From: Fasciola hepatica
Lineage: Eukaryota > Platyhelminthes > Trematoda > Plagiorchiida > Fasciolidae
NCBI GenBank assembly: GCA_948099385.1
Contig: CANUEZ040000198.1
Coordinates: 1,874,501-1,938,500 of the forward strand
Reading direction: 5' to 3'
Length of the DNA stretch: 64,000 nt
The notes under the pieces were generated by a model. It searched no databases. It saw only the letters and a program-made list of their open reading frames with translations, and was not told where the DNA came from. The position numbers were made by a program, and so were the translations under genes. Each line of letters opens with the position of its first letter. The stretch's first letter is position 1. Below, piece by piece: positions 1 to 10,384 of the stretch.

Positions 1-212
1 CTGTCAATTTCAATTAGAATTTCAAACTATAATTCTGTTCATTCGCTTTAGCAAATCAGTGTGGATAAAGAAACCAATTGGGAAAACTGTTCGTCTACTA
101 CACACAGTTGAGTAGTCAAATGCGAACTGCTCGTTGTTGTTGTTGCGCCAAACAGACAACTCAGATTGAAACGAGAACACAGCACGATTTTTCTTACTGT
201 TACATACAGTGT
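1..212 (-). repeat. Diverged inverted monomer of the 593-bp satellite
   Basis: Read on the minus strand, this stretch aligns with the middle of the satellite unit found from 34625 onward. Shared landmarks are TGTCTGTTTGGCGCAACAAC, the (CAA)n run, the block around GACTACTCAACTGTGTG, CCCAATTGGTTTCTTTATG and AATTGAAAATGACAG. Similarity is roughly 85% in the core and falls off towards 212, so this copy is far more diverged than the right-hand array is internally. It runs off the left edge, so whether it is a lone monomer or the edge of an inverted array cannot be seen. Its orientation matches the minus-strand gene head at 2931-2988. Confidence 0.88.
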
Positions 213-269
213 TTCAATAATTTATTTTAAAAATATGTGTAACATTTTAATAATCACTGGCATTCTCAC

Positions 270-281
270 CTTCTGCGTTGC
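270..281 (-). CDS. Candidate 12-nt micro-exon of the left MEG-like gene
   Basis: On the minus strand a 12-nt segment, GCAACGCAGAAG, lies between AAAAAACAG and the donor GTGAGAATG. It occupies the register of the 21-nt cassette in the right-hand satellite unit, since the intron after it aligns with the satellite intron. The donor is well kept (GTGAGAA, as at 34520) but the acceptor is A-rich and weak. The length is a multiple of three. Being so short and on such a poor acceptor, it may be non-functional; the acceptor could also lie elsewhere in the A/C-rich run. Confidence 0.35.
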
Positions 282-1051
282 CTGTTTTTTTGTTGTTGTT
301 TTTGGGCAATGTAAATATGTGTGTATATTTAATTTTGTGATATATTTTTTCGTTCTTTTTGTCTTTTTTTATGAATTTTTTCCTCTTTCTTTTTGCACCC
401 TTCTTGTTCCTTTTTTGTTTTTTTATTTTATACTATTTCTTCTTCATACCCTCTCGTTTTTTTTCCGTACTTTTCTTTTCAGGTTTTTTTCCTTTTTGCC
501 CCTCTTCTGTTTTTCCGTGGTTCCTTTATTCCGATCGGCTTTCATATTGCCCCAAAACCCCACAGTATATACTTGATGGCTTTCCATATGGTTTGGCTCT
601 CTACGCATCAGTTTATCCACTTCCTTCTCATGTTCTTTCTCTTCGATGGCATTTGACATTTATTTAAGATTCTGTTTGCCATGAATGCATAATTATCGCA
701 AATTTTGCTGAAACATGCTAGGGTAGTGGGTCATAAATACACTGATGAGCAAGACTATGTTCATTGTCTCTATCATATTTGTTTTTGGTTTTACTGCCAA
801 ATTAGTGGTATGGAAGTCGTTTAACCGCCCACCAAGTTTATATTGTGTTGTTTATTTGTTACCAGCAAGAAAAAGCATACAATCACTTGGTTTTGCGTAA
901 TATGCGAATTTAAATTGTCTTTGCCGATGACGACCGAATATACTGAAAATGATTTTCCTATTCGCATCAGTGTGCAAGCTGGCATCAAGAATATTTGTGT
1001 GCGCCTCAATAATTGCAAAAGTTGTTTTCTTAATAACCATGAGAATTTCAC

Positions 1052-1109
1052 CAAACGTGGTTTTCTTTTGTAACTCTATAATCGGACAAAACTAGAGAGT
1101 TGGGATCTT
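1052..1109 (-). CDS. Candidate 58-nt exon of the left MEG-like gene
   Basis: The minus-strand segment starts after TTTATCTCAG and ends before GTGAAATTC. It is exactly as long as its homologue at 33986-34043 and aligns without gaps (37 of 58 bases identical by my count). Entered in the phase left by the first exon (one base carried over) it is open and reads EDPNSLVLSDYRVTKENHV, against GDSNPLVGSVYGGSKKSLN on the right. If GTGAAA is not used as a donor, the frame meets TGA at once, at the same place in both copies, so this could instead be a terminal exon. Function unknown. Confidence 0.5.
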
Positions 1110-1310
1110 CTGAGATAAATTCTATCCGGTAGATTCGGTTGAATAGTAACACTAATGAGCGAGCGAATCAATAATACGCCACCTATAAACACTGGCCGAA
1201 AAAGTCATAACATGTCGACAAATCAAACCATTCTCTGCGCAGTAACCTCAAAACATTGTTGAAAATCAACTTCCTTGATCCAGGATGAGAATATTCTTAG
1301 GATAACTTAC

Positions 1311-1337
1311 TCCTTTTTGCACAAGCTGGTGGAAATT
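1311..1337 (-). CDS. Candidate 27-nt micro-exon (left gene)
   Basis: This is the mirror copy of 33751-33777. On the minus strand it is bounded by CACATTTAG and by the strong donor GTAAGTT. In the phase left by the first exon it reads E-F-P-P-A-C-A-K-R with no stop. It lies about 75 bp inside the end of the palindrome arm and is identical in both arms, so the arms give no independent evidence of constraint. Confidence 0.4.
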
Positions 1338-2930
1338 CTAAATGTGACTAGTGTCACGAGATACGAAGGGCGCATAACACACCAACAGAGGACGGTAAGT
1401 GCCGATTGCACCACAAAATTCAAATAACGAATCCCGTCGATTCAAAGATGAGCGGTTTTCTCATATAGCTGTTTGGTTCATGATGAGCCGAGGTAAGCTC
1501 AGTAAGAGTTATATGACTTAGGAATTTCCTCCGAAAAATTATTTCGCCAAATACCGGTGTCTCATTATTGATTTGGATCAGAGGAACACACGTTTAGTTT
1601 TGTTGTTGGACTTTAGTTAGAGGCACTTCGATAAGTGGGAAGATCTTCACCGTCTGAGCTGAAAATATCGTCGAGTTCAGTAGAAATAAGTCACCCAAGT
1701 AAGAAACCTGTTTTTGGGAGTACGCTTCATGGTATTTCAGGACAGCTTTATAAAAATATACCCTTATCGAATGATTCGTCTGTACACTCTTCACTGTTAG
1801 ATTTGTAAAATTATGATTTCATCTTCCAGTTATGAACATAGATGGCTGTCTGCTGGGGGGATGAATGAATGAAGGTAGACCAAATGGTTGATACTCTGTA
1901 TGAATGTTGTGTTGTTCATAATGTTTCGGGTAATTTAACGCGAGTAAATCTCGTTTGGCTTTCGCTTGGAAGCTCGCATTCCATCATAGTTGTGGTCAAC
2001 TGGTGATGGTGAAAATAAGGCTTTGTCTGCACCCTGAGTATATTTATTCAACGCATACAAACAGATCACTGGCTACTGTCATAAAATGAAGCCACCCAGT
2101 CCTGTTTATCATCGACATAAAACATTCAGATTCTGTATTTTCGCTGCTATCAATGCGAACAAAACGTGCTTATCAAACAATCATATGCATCGTTTTTGAC
2201 AGTACCTGTGCACATGTAAATAAAAAACGAAGGAAGCTGTTCTTACTGGCCAGTTTTACATACTGTGTCCAAGCCTCTTTCACCAATACTCCTCCTCGAC
2301 GTTTTGTGAGTTTGTACGATCTACTGGATTCTACCCGCGTCATGTCACCTTCAGACTGTGAGTTGATTTACAGTAATAACATTGGGAGTCCTGTCTCAAA
2401 AGCTTTTTCAATCAAACGTATCCTGAGTGCACCGAAACACTATTCCTTTTAAAAAAAATGACAAACAACATATGGAGTTTTGGGTAACTGAAATCCAGTA
2501 ATTCCATTTAATTGTGAGAAGGTACAACTTTGTTGTTCTGGGTCCCTTTGCAAATGTCTTTTGGTGTTTAATCTTCAGCTTTATGCTTTTAAACTAGCTG
2601 CGATAGATGGGGCATCATATACCTGCAAGTTATTCAGAATGAACAATCTTTTAGCTCTGATATTTAGTAGCCTTCTCCTCCCTTCCTAACCTCGTGTTAT
2701 TACGCACAATATGAAGATATCAGGAGAAATCGCCCATCGTAAGCAGGTAAACTGGATAGCTTCATTGTTTTGTAGCATTCATTTGACCAAATGCAAACCT
2801 ATCACACTACGAAAATCAACCAACACATTGTGCATGATAACTATGTTAGTGAATGGCATGTTCTAGAAATACTTTCCTGTTTGGTACTGTGAGTCATCAG
2901 TCATGCGTAACTAATTTCAATTGCACTTAC

Positions 2931-2988
2931 CTGCCTGATGCGAGTACACCAGGCACAATATCACAATCAAGAATAAAATGGGCTTCAT
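2931..2988 (-). CDS. Signal-peptide first exon of a MEG-like gene (left copy)
   Basis: The minus-strand ATG at 2988 opens MKPILFLIVILCLVYSHQA, a short secretory signal: one Lys, a hydrophobic core of about twelve residues, then small and polar residues suited to signal peptidase. The exon ends after one base of the next codon at GTAAGTG. A TATAAAAG box lies 31-38 bp upstream of the ATG. The sequence is identical to the right copy at 32100-32157. Transcription runs outward, towards the left flank and the inverted satellite copy. The downstream protein is not recognised. Signal exon plus small downstream exons is the plan of trematode micro-exon genes, whose products are mostly secreted. Confidence 0.75.
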
Positions 2989-3018
2989 TTTGTTTGTCTT
3001 GCACGACATATGTTTGCG

Positions 3019-3026
3019 CTTTTATA
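3019..3026 (-). promoter_or_regulatory. TATA box of the left gene head
   Basis: TATAAAAG on the minus strand, followed by a short putative 5' leader before the ATG at 2988. A start site about 30 bp downstream would give a leader of about ten bases or fewer. An upstream in-frame ATG at 3009 would add seven residues (M-S-C-K-T-N-K) before the signal peptide. It probably lies upstream of, or very near, the transcription start, so I prefer the ATG at 2988. Confidence 0.6.
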
Positions 3027-3904
3027 GTGCCTGGAGTAGCAGCACCTGTAATTCCATTGGTTCAGAAGGGTTGTCATATCATTCCCCTGTTTGTCCTGCA
3101 GTTCGTTCTCCACCTTTGTCGATTGGCCCTTCTGAAGACCTAATTCCCAGTGGAAGATATCTGTCATTCACGTTTGCGGAAAATCAGTGCAAGCATCCAG
3201 TTTCTGCTGTTGCAGAGTACACGTTCAATCAAGGATCAATAGATTCGTCGCTGGCATAGCCAAACAGATCATTTCACTACATTTGGAGGCGGAGATAGTC
3301 GACACTATTCTATTCCAGATAAATTACATGTTTGTACATGAATGAGCTGCGTGTGATAAAACAGGTGAAAAGTTGGCCCTCAAATACTGCCGTTTGGATG
3401 CTTGTTATTGGCGCACACGTGAAATTGATGTTGTCGTCTATGGACTATTTTGACCATTGATCTATTAACTCTGCTAGCTTCATCATAGAAGTCGCAGATA
3501 TTTTGAGGCCATTTAAAAAAATTATAAAATGTTTCAAGTACAACTGGAAGAATTTCCGATTTGGACAACATATTGGCAAGGCTTTCATTCACTCAGATGT
3601 TTCATACATGATAGGCCGTCAAGACGCTATGCCAGCTCACCAACTCCATATTTTTCATGCAATCAGAAGCAGCTCCATATGGTGACCAGCATTCAGCCAA
3701 TGTCGCTCGTGTCCTACTCCAAAACTCAAATGTTGACTGCTCTACTGAGCTGTGTGAAGTCAAACATTTCGGACTTGGTATCCAATTATCGAGTGCACAG
3801 TTCGACCACAATGTTTTCCCACATACCCGTATCCCCCCTGGGTTTCATTGATGCATATATATCGTACTTCACTCACATGCATTTTATTCTAGAAATGAGA
3901 TTTA

Positions 3905-4736
3905 TTCTGAAGCACAATACTGGTTTTGCGGTTGTTTCCGCTCATTAGTAATGCGTTATCGGTACTCTCCTGACCAGTTATCTCTGTACTAGTTCACTCT
4001 CATCGATATTTCTATTTGGCTTTCTCGCCCCTACCACCAAGAAGAGTTGAGGTAACTGGTATAAACTTCGATAATATTCAGACTAAAGTGTGCAGCTGAA
4101 ACGGATCGCCCGTAAAAACACTGATTCACGGTTTTCAAGGCAACATGAAATCGTCTTCGACCGAGAACAGACAGATATCAAGCCTTTCACCAGTCTGTCT
4201 TCATCTAGGTCGATAGAAACTCCGTACCCATCACTTCGTTCATTTAAGCTAAAATAGCGCAAACAAATCCTGTCATCATGTAATAATTTTCCGAAAAAAA
4301 TGACCTCGGACAAACCACCGAGAGTGTGGTCGAGTAAGTAGCGCATCTACTTTCTGATTATCATAACCCACCCGTATTGGACCTAGTCGATTTCAGAAGC
4401 CAGGTGTATAGAAGTTTTGCCATGCCTCACAAAATCGTGCACCTGAATCATATGAAACAGATTCTTTTGGGAAAATAACTGCCAAATCTGCAAATATCGT
4501 CGTTGTCGAGAGGTTAACTCTGAGTTTCTGCGTTCGTTCAACTTACCTACTGTGACAAAACAGATACGGCGCATGTTCAAGTTTAAAAGACCCATAGCTG
4601 TTGATGATTATAAATAATAGGAGATCACGTTTGACAATAAGTGAGAAATCGTACTTTATGAATGCTCATCTCCTCACTACGGCTCTCCACTATTTCGAAT
4701 GTGAGCATTTGCTTTGCAATGGTGAAGCCAGACTGA
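3905..4736 (+). repeat. 832-bp direct repeat, outer copy (left arm)
   Basis: It matches 8620-9451 at a constant offset of 4715 bp with only a few substitutions and no indels noticed. Both ends are abrupt (TTCTGAAGCACAATACTGG at the start, GGTGAAGCCA near the end). On the minus strand it contains two short frames of 87 and 70 codons repeated in each copy. I do not recognise a domain in either and regard them as incidental. The Penelope-like RT relic lies immediately inward, so this may be part of a composite mobile-element remnant. Confidence 0.9.
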
Positions 4737-4917
4737 ATAACATTACCAAACTCAAGTGATTCTATCCATCACGGCGCGTGTTAATTATCTACTAATGTAG
4801 ACAGATTTGGCTTCTCTTTTCAATAGCACACGGATAGAAAACGTCTTCATGGAAAATCATAAGTTAAGGCAAACTTCGTTCTGCTTTCCAAATTTGTTCG
4901 AAGAATTTTTAACTGAA

Positions 4918-5547
4918 CATAGTTATCCTTTCATGGACTCTTGTGAGTATAGCTTTCTTATTGGCGAACATAACCACTGAACTGGGTTTCTGTCGTGTCC
5001 TAGAGCTGAAACTGAGAGCGTTGTTGTATTGTCGTATTCTTGTTTTCTTTCTGTGCAACTACGTCCCGGCTATTCCGTTGGTGCTCCTCTGTATTGCCAT
5101 ATCCACGAAGGCCAAATTGTCTCTTTTCTCAGCTTCCACAGTGAACCAAATGGCTTCGTGCACGTTTAAGTACATCTGTTTCGTATTTTCTCCGCCTGTG
5201 TCCTTATTTCTGAGGCAGAAAATGCCATCAACGTACCATCGATATAAGTTCACATCTTGGATCTCATGTTTCAATGTCATCCTACCTAGTTTTGTCCTTA
5301 AAGGCTTGTTATGACTGGGCCTAATCGTGACCCCATGTCTAAACCGTCAATTTGACAATAAAGCGTTCTGTTTACCAGAATTTGAATTTCAAATAAACCA
5401 TGGGAGAGGAGTTCTTTCAGATCCTTCCGTGGTGTTTATTGCCGATTGGTCGATTTCAGTGTAGTCATAAATCACATCAATGGTCTCTGAAAGGGTCACG
5501 TTGGTTGAATGCGATATTACTTTCGGAGAAAACATTTGATCATATTT
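4918..5547 (-). pseudogene. Penelope-like element reverse transcriptase relic (left copy)
   Basis: This is the mirror of 29541-30170. Read on the minus strand, RT blocks appear in order but in different frames: TNVTLSETIDVI (normally FTNVPL.ETI), QIDGLDMGSRLGP (normally Q.DG.AMGSPLGP), YRWYVDGIFCL (normally RYVDD.F) and LAFVDMAIQR (normally LPFLD...R). The MGS.LGP block and the LAFVD block are characteristic of Penelope-like elements rather than LINEs. Frameshifts, stops and replacement of the second catalytic Asp (YVDG) show it is dead. Confidence 0.75.
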
Positions 5548-5639
5548 CTTTATTCATTGTTTTCGGCAAACTAGAATGAACTGCTTAGACATTCGGAAAG
5601 AGAGCGAGAAACGACAAAGCAAGTCGAGAGATAGACTAT

Positions 5640-5795
5640 AAAAATACTGGAGTCTATAAAGAATCGAGGCTCCTTATGCCATCCACTTTCGGAACAATCA
5701 GGTCATATGTGTCTACCAATCCACGGTTATATGGAATATCCAAGACCGATAAAAAGTCATACCTCAGAAACCAATTATGAGATTTGGTATTCTCT
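5640..5795 (+). pseudogene. Possible RT finger fragment in inverted orientation
   Basis: A plus-strand frame reads STNPRLYGISKTDKK, which resembles the R.YGLPK.HK finger motif preceding the palm of Penelope-like RTs. It lies next to the palm relic but on the opposite strand, so if the match is real the element was rearranged by inversion. The sequence is repeated at 24676-24825 on the plus strand of the right arm, where the left arm has something else. The match is short and could be chance. Confidence 0.35.
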
Positions 5796-6253
5796 TATAA
5801 TGTAAACGGATGCCAAGAATCCAAGATCGGTGGAGAAGGGACTTTGTTCTCCGCGGAAATTTGCAACAAACCAGTTGGACCAGAATCTGCTTTGACTGAA
5901 TCAGATCAGCAGAAAATCAAAATTCATCAGTTTGACAGCTCATGATAAAGAAACGACGCGTGTTATTCATCAAACTGTTTTACGTCAAAACCTGATACTG
6001 TTAGTCAGGAGGCCTTGGAGTCCCAATCATGTTTGCTCCGTGTTTGAGTAGTCATTGTATCACTATCAATGACCCAGATATGAGATATCACTGGAGCAGA
6101 CACGTTGTGCGTAATATTCATGATTCCACACGGAAAACACACACTCACACACGCAAATACACACACGTACGTGGATATATCATGGCACTGCCTTGCTAGT
6201 TCTAAGTACACAGGCACCTATTGCCTCATTCTGATTCATCACAAATATCACGC
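5777..6253 (+). repeat. Inverted repeat pair, copy A (left arm)
   Basis: The reverse complement is found at 9785-10281, with roughly 85-90% identity. Indels include a 15-base insertion (CTTTGAGGGAACACC) in the other copy and a variable CA/TG stretch. No gene is seen. The inner end is ATCACGC at 6253. Confidence 0.85.
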
Positions 6254-8619
6254 TATACCATCATCTTATTTGCTCATTGGAATAGCGGCGGACTTCTTGA
6301 TTAGGCACTTGTTTCTTTGGATCAAAAGGATGGCTCCGCCTTAATATTCTGAGGGGATATGATTTGTGGACGATCGATAGAAATATTATGGAGAGTACGG
6401 CAGCTAAACCCGATCGTTCATTAGATCGAGTAAATCAACGCTAGGATATCGTAGATAGCCGATTTGCACATGAATTTGGGCGCATAACGCGCGTTCATTC
6501 GACCGCTAATATGAATGTTGCAAGCTCTAGTAACTCAACTTCTACTGGAATGTATACCCGAAGCTTCAACTGGAGCATTTTCTCAGATAATAAAGAAGTC
6601 CAACACAGCACATTGAGCAGAAAACAACGTGGCAAAAGTTATCATTAGGTTATTTGTACTCATACTGGTACATAATATTAAATTTCATTGCAACGTCACC
6701 AAAGAGGAATGACGATGAATATCCGTCTGCACACGTGAATGCCTATATGTGAAACCGATAACAGTGTAGGATGTTTGATGGGTTACCTTCCTGTTCGGAA
6801 ATAATAAGTGTGCCATATGAGTTTAAGTGCTTGGACTAATTGTTTCTTAGGCCAAAGCGGAAAACCGTGGAAACGAATGAGGACTACTTCGGCTGTGGCT
6901 AGGATTCGACACTTGAGAAGACCGAGGGGTTTGATTGCACAAGGCATCATGCAGTAACAAAGAGTTCGGGTAGCTTATTAAAACCGATGTAACTTGAAAT
7001 TGGAAGGCAAGCAAATGATTTGGGAGTTAAACGATCCCCTGTCACCAGTGTAACTTCTTGGCAAAAACCGTTTTTACTTAACGCGTTGCATTTTCCTTTC
7101 TAGTGAGTGCGAGGTCTCTGTGGATTATTTGTCCTTGCATTTGATGAACACCATACAAGGAAGATGTGTTAGTCAATGTTAGACGTCGGTCCCGTGTGAG
7201 GATTTGTCGCTTTGTTTATTTTTCTGTCATTTGCGATTTATCCGTCTTCTCCTTCTGTATTTCACAAATACTAGATCCTGCTTCAGATATGTCTATGGAT
7301 CCTATTTATTTATCCCGTGGTTTTCCTCAGCTCATTTCTCAGTCCTATGTTATCTCGTCGCCCATGGAGGGCGACGGTTTTCAACTGATTTTCTTGTTTC
7401 CTGCCCCTCCCTTTTGTAATATTGCTTCCTTCACATCGTGTCGTCTGCTTGATTACCCTTTTTCTGTGAGATAATTGATCTTTCTCATCATCCTGTGTTC
7501 CATGACATAATCCGACCATTTTTATACTGCCGCACAAATGCAAGTTAAACGCTTCACGTCATCTTTCATCTCCCGATTCATTTAACTGTCTTCTTTTTGT
7601 CTAATGTGTGACTTTACACTCGAGTTCATTCATGTGCGCCGACTGCTCCATTTGACGTGTTATCCAACGTTCCCTGAGCTATTCTTACACTGTAGCTTGA
7701 ATGGTCTTCAGTCGAGTCACATGTGAACCTATCATTGATAAACTGTTTACTATTGCATATATTTAACTAACTTTGCGTTTTCTGACTGTTCCTATGAGAC
7801 ACCCAACTAACTGACCACAGTCCGATACAAGCAATTTTCAACGGGGCTAATCTAGACCTGGCTTACCGGAGGGAGCAGGTTGGCTGAGCGATTTCGAAAA
7901 CAAAACGAGGATATACTACAGCTCCATAACCAGTCTCTCGAACGTTACACAATGCATGCAGTTGTAAATAATATTCATCGACTTCGGCCTTAGTGTAGAC
8001 AGGGATAGCCATTCAGTCGTGAGACGTAGTCAAGAATTATAACTCTCTAGATATAAATCCTCCATTTGATCATCTCAGTAAAATTCCTCTTTGTTCAAAT
8101 TCTGAAGTAGAACCATCGTAGTGGTCAAACGGTTATCATGATGGGGTATGAGCCTTGCTGTTCCAGGTTTATATCCTGTTTCTCCTGCTGGTCACTTTCC
8201 ACATTTGGCAGCCTATGATTCCATTTGTTAGTAGAAAGACGGTGACAACTGAGCCATTGGTATAATACAAAGGGGAAAAATCGATCAAATTTATCTTCAA
8301 AACTATGGAAAGTGAAGGTGAACAAAGAAGCTATTACTCTGATAGCCCCACTTAATTTCAAGCGTTCTCGGGGCTGATACGTGTTTGAGGTTCATATTTG
8401 TGAAAGGTGCGGGTAATTCATACCACGGTACTGTAGGCAAAACTTGCTCCATGTTACTACCCGATTCTGCAGACAAAATCTCATGAAGTCTGCTTTACAT
8501 GAATATCAGGAGCCCCTTTGAGGACAAATGAAATCAGACAATCATTGGTACAGAAGGTTCTAGAAACTGTTTTGATATGTGTAGGATGACATTGTTTCTG
8601 GATGACATCACGAACTTTC
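6254..8619. other. No gene recognised; unique arm sequence
   Basis: Only short open frames in scattered phases occur here. A pyrimidine-rich stretch (about 7200-7620) produces low-complexity frames on both strands. The only item I can support is the tRNA-like relic near 8122-8176. The mirror interval is 26469-28834. Confidence 0.7.
8110..8180 (+). pseudogene. tRNA-like relic, possibly head of a tRNA-derived SINE
   Basis: TGGTCAAACGG (8122-8132) fits the RNA polymerase III A box. GGTTTATATCC (8166-8176) fits the B box at 8 of 11 positions, at a tRNA-like spacing. No convincing acceptor stem pairs around them, so this is not a functional tRNA. The mirror is 26908-26978. Confidence 0.35.
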
Positions 8620-9451
8620 TTCTGAAGCACAATACTGGTTTTGCGGTTGTTTCCGCTCATTAGTAATGCGTTATCGGTACTCTCCTGACCAGTTATCTCT
8701 GTACTAGTTCACTCTCATCGATATTTCTATTTGGCTTTCTCGCCCCTACCACCAAGAAGAGTTGAGGTAACTGGTATAAACTTCGATAATATTCAGACTA
8801 AAGTGTGCAGCTGAAACGGATCGCCCGTAAAAACACTGATTCACGGTTTTCAAGGCAACATGAAATCGTCTTCGACCGAGAACAGACAGATATCAAGCCT
8901 TTCACCAGTCTGTCTTCATCTAGGTCGATAGAAACTCCGTACCCATCACTCCGTTCATTTAAGCTAAAATAGCGCAAACAAATCCTGTCATCATGTAATA
9001 ATTTTCCGAAAAAACTGACCTCGGACAAACCACCGAGAGTGTGGTCGAGTAAGTAGCGCATCTACTTTCTGATTATCATAACCCACCCGTATTGGACCTA
9101 GTCGATTTCAGAAGCCAGGTGTATAGAAGTTTTGCCATGCCTCACAAAATCGTGCACCTGAATCATATGAAACAGATTCTTTTGGGAAAATAACTGCCAA
9201 ATCTTCAAATATCGTCGTTGTCGAGAGGTTAACTCTGAGTTTCTGCGTTCGTTCAACTTACCTACTGTGACAAAACAGATACGGCGCATGTTCAAGTTTA
9301 AAAGACCCATAGCTGTTGATGATTATAAATAATAGGAGATCACGTTTGACAATAAGTGAGAAATCGTACTTTATGAATGCTCATCTCCTCACTACGGCTC
9401 TCCACTATTTCGAATGTGAGCATTTGCTTTGCAATGGTGAAGCCAAACTGA
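8620..9451 (+). repeat. 832-bp direct repeat, inner copy (left arm)
   Basis: This is the second copy of 3905-4736. It carries private bases not shared with the outer copy or the right arm, for example C at 8951 where the other copies read T, and a change of ATT to AGT (Ile to Ser) in the 87-codon minus-strand frame. Confidence 0.9.
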
Positions 9452-9784
9452 GTCAAAGGAACAGGCGGAAAAAAATGAATCAATTAAGTGGAGTTCAAAA
9501 GGGAACAATATACTGGCGAGTAACAGATAATTTCTTCAATCTTCCAAAACCTATGCAAGACTGATATGTAGAATGAAAAAAGGGATGCAAGCATGTGGGA
9601 GTAGAATGTGGTACACGAATCACTGTGTGAGGCAGAGTGGAAAAACGAAGGTCGGTGGAATTTCCCGGGTGAAACAAGGATTTCCTCGCATTGGAAATCC
9701 CATTGGGAGCATTTGTGTTGGACTAGGGTTTTGCACTTAAAGAATGAACACACAGTTCTGGATACTGCTTCAGTAACTCATATG

Positions 9785-10281
9785 GCGTGATATTTGTGAT
9801 GAACGGGAATGAGGCAATAAGTGCTTGTGTACTTGGAACTGGCAAAGCAGTGCCATGGTATATCCACGTATGAGTGTGTGTGTGTGTGTGTGAGTGAGTG
9901 TGTGTTTCCATTGGGAATCATGAATATGACGAGCAACTTGTCTGCGCTCGTGACACCTCACGTTTCGGTCCATGATAGTGGTACAGTGATCATTTAAACA
10001 ATGGGAGCAAACATGATTGGGACTCCAAGGCCTCCTGACTAAGAGTATCAGGTTTTGACGTAAAACAATTTGGGTGTTCCCTCAAAGATGAACAACACGC
10101 GTCGTTTCTTTATCATGAGCTGTCAAACTGATGAATTTTGATTTTCTGCTGATCTGATTCAGTCAAAGCAGATTCTGGTCCAACTGGTTTGTTGCAAATT
10201 TCCGCGGAGAACAAAGTCCCTTCTCCACCGATCTTGGATTCTTGGCATCCGTTTACATTATAAGAGAATACCAAATCTCAT
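9785..10281 (-). repeat. Inverted repeat pair, copy B (left arm)
   Basis: Reverse complement of 5777-6253. It includes a (TG)n-rich run at 9874-9905. In the left arm homology to copy A stops at 10281. In the right arm homology continues a further 131 bp (24676-24806). Confidence 0.85.
9874..9905 (+). repeat. (TG)n microsatellite
   Basis: Imperfect TG dinucleotide repeat with GA interruptions. The mirror in the right arm is about 25183-25214, and a more degenerate CA tract is at 6138-6170. Confidence 0.9.
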
Positions 10282-10384
10282 TCCAATTGTTTCTTGAAAT
10301 GATCCCGTCTCAATGAGTCACGTGAAAATAGTTGATATTGCCGAGGGTTATTCTAGTTGTTATGTGGTGTTTCTGCATTTGATG
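10282..10384. other. Left-arm-specific 103-bp tract
   Basis: The arms match exactly up to 10281 (right 24807) and again from 10385 (right 24675). Between them the left arm has this 103-bp sequence and the right arm has an unrelated 131-bp one, which accounts for the 28-bp change in the pairing sum. Confidence 0.9.

Larger units (their letters stand above)
213..1236. other. Left flank, diverged homologue of 33853-34624
   Basis: This stretch separates the left palindrome arm from the inverted satellite copy. Its reverse complement aligns with the right flank at about 60-65%: both contain GGTGAAATTC, TTTTGC.ATTA.TGAGGC, TATATT.GGTC.TCATC, and a long A-rich (gene-strand) region before the first satellite-like module. 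Positions 283-540 are very rich in pyrimidine on the plus strand, so the minus strand is A/G-rich. The reading frames over this tract are compositional artefacts. The candidate exons at 270-281 and 1052-1109 are the only coding candidates. Confidence 0.7.

Noticed and set aside
166..667. Overlapping hydrophobic Phe-rich frames that look like membrane proteins
   Set aside because: They are produced by a T-rich tract; the opposite strand (A-rich intron of the gene) explains it better.
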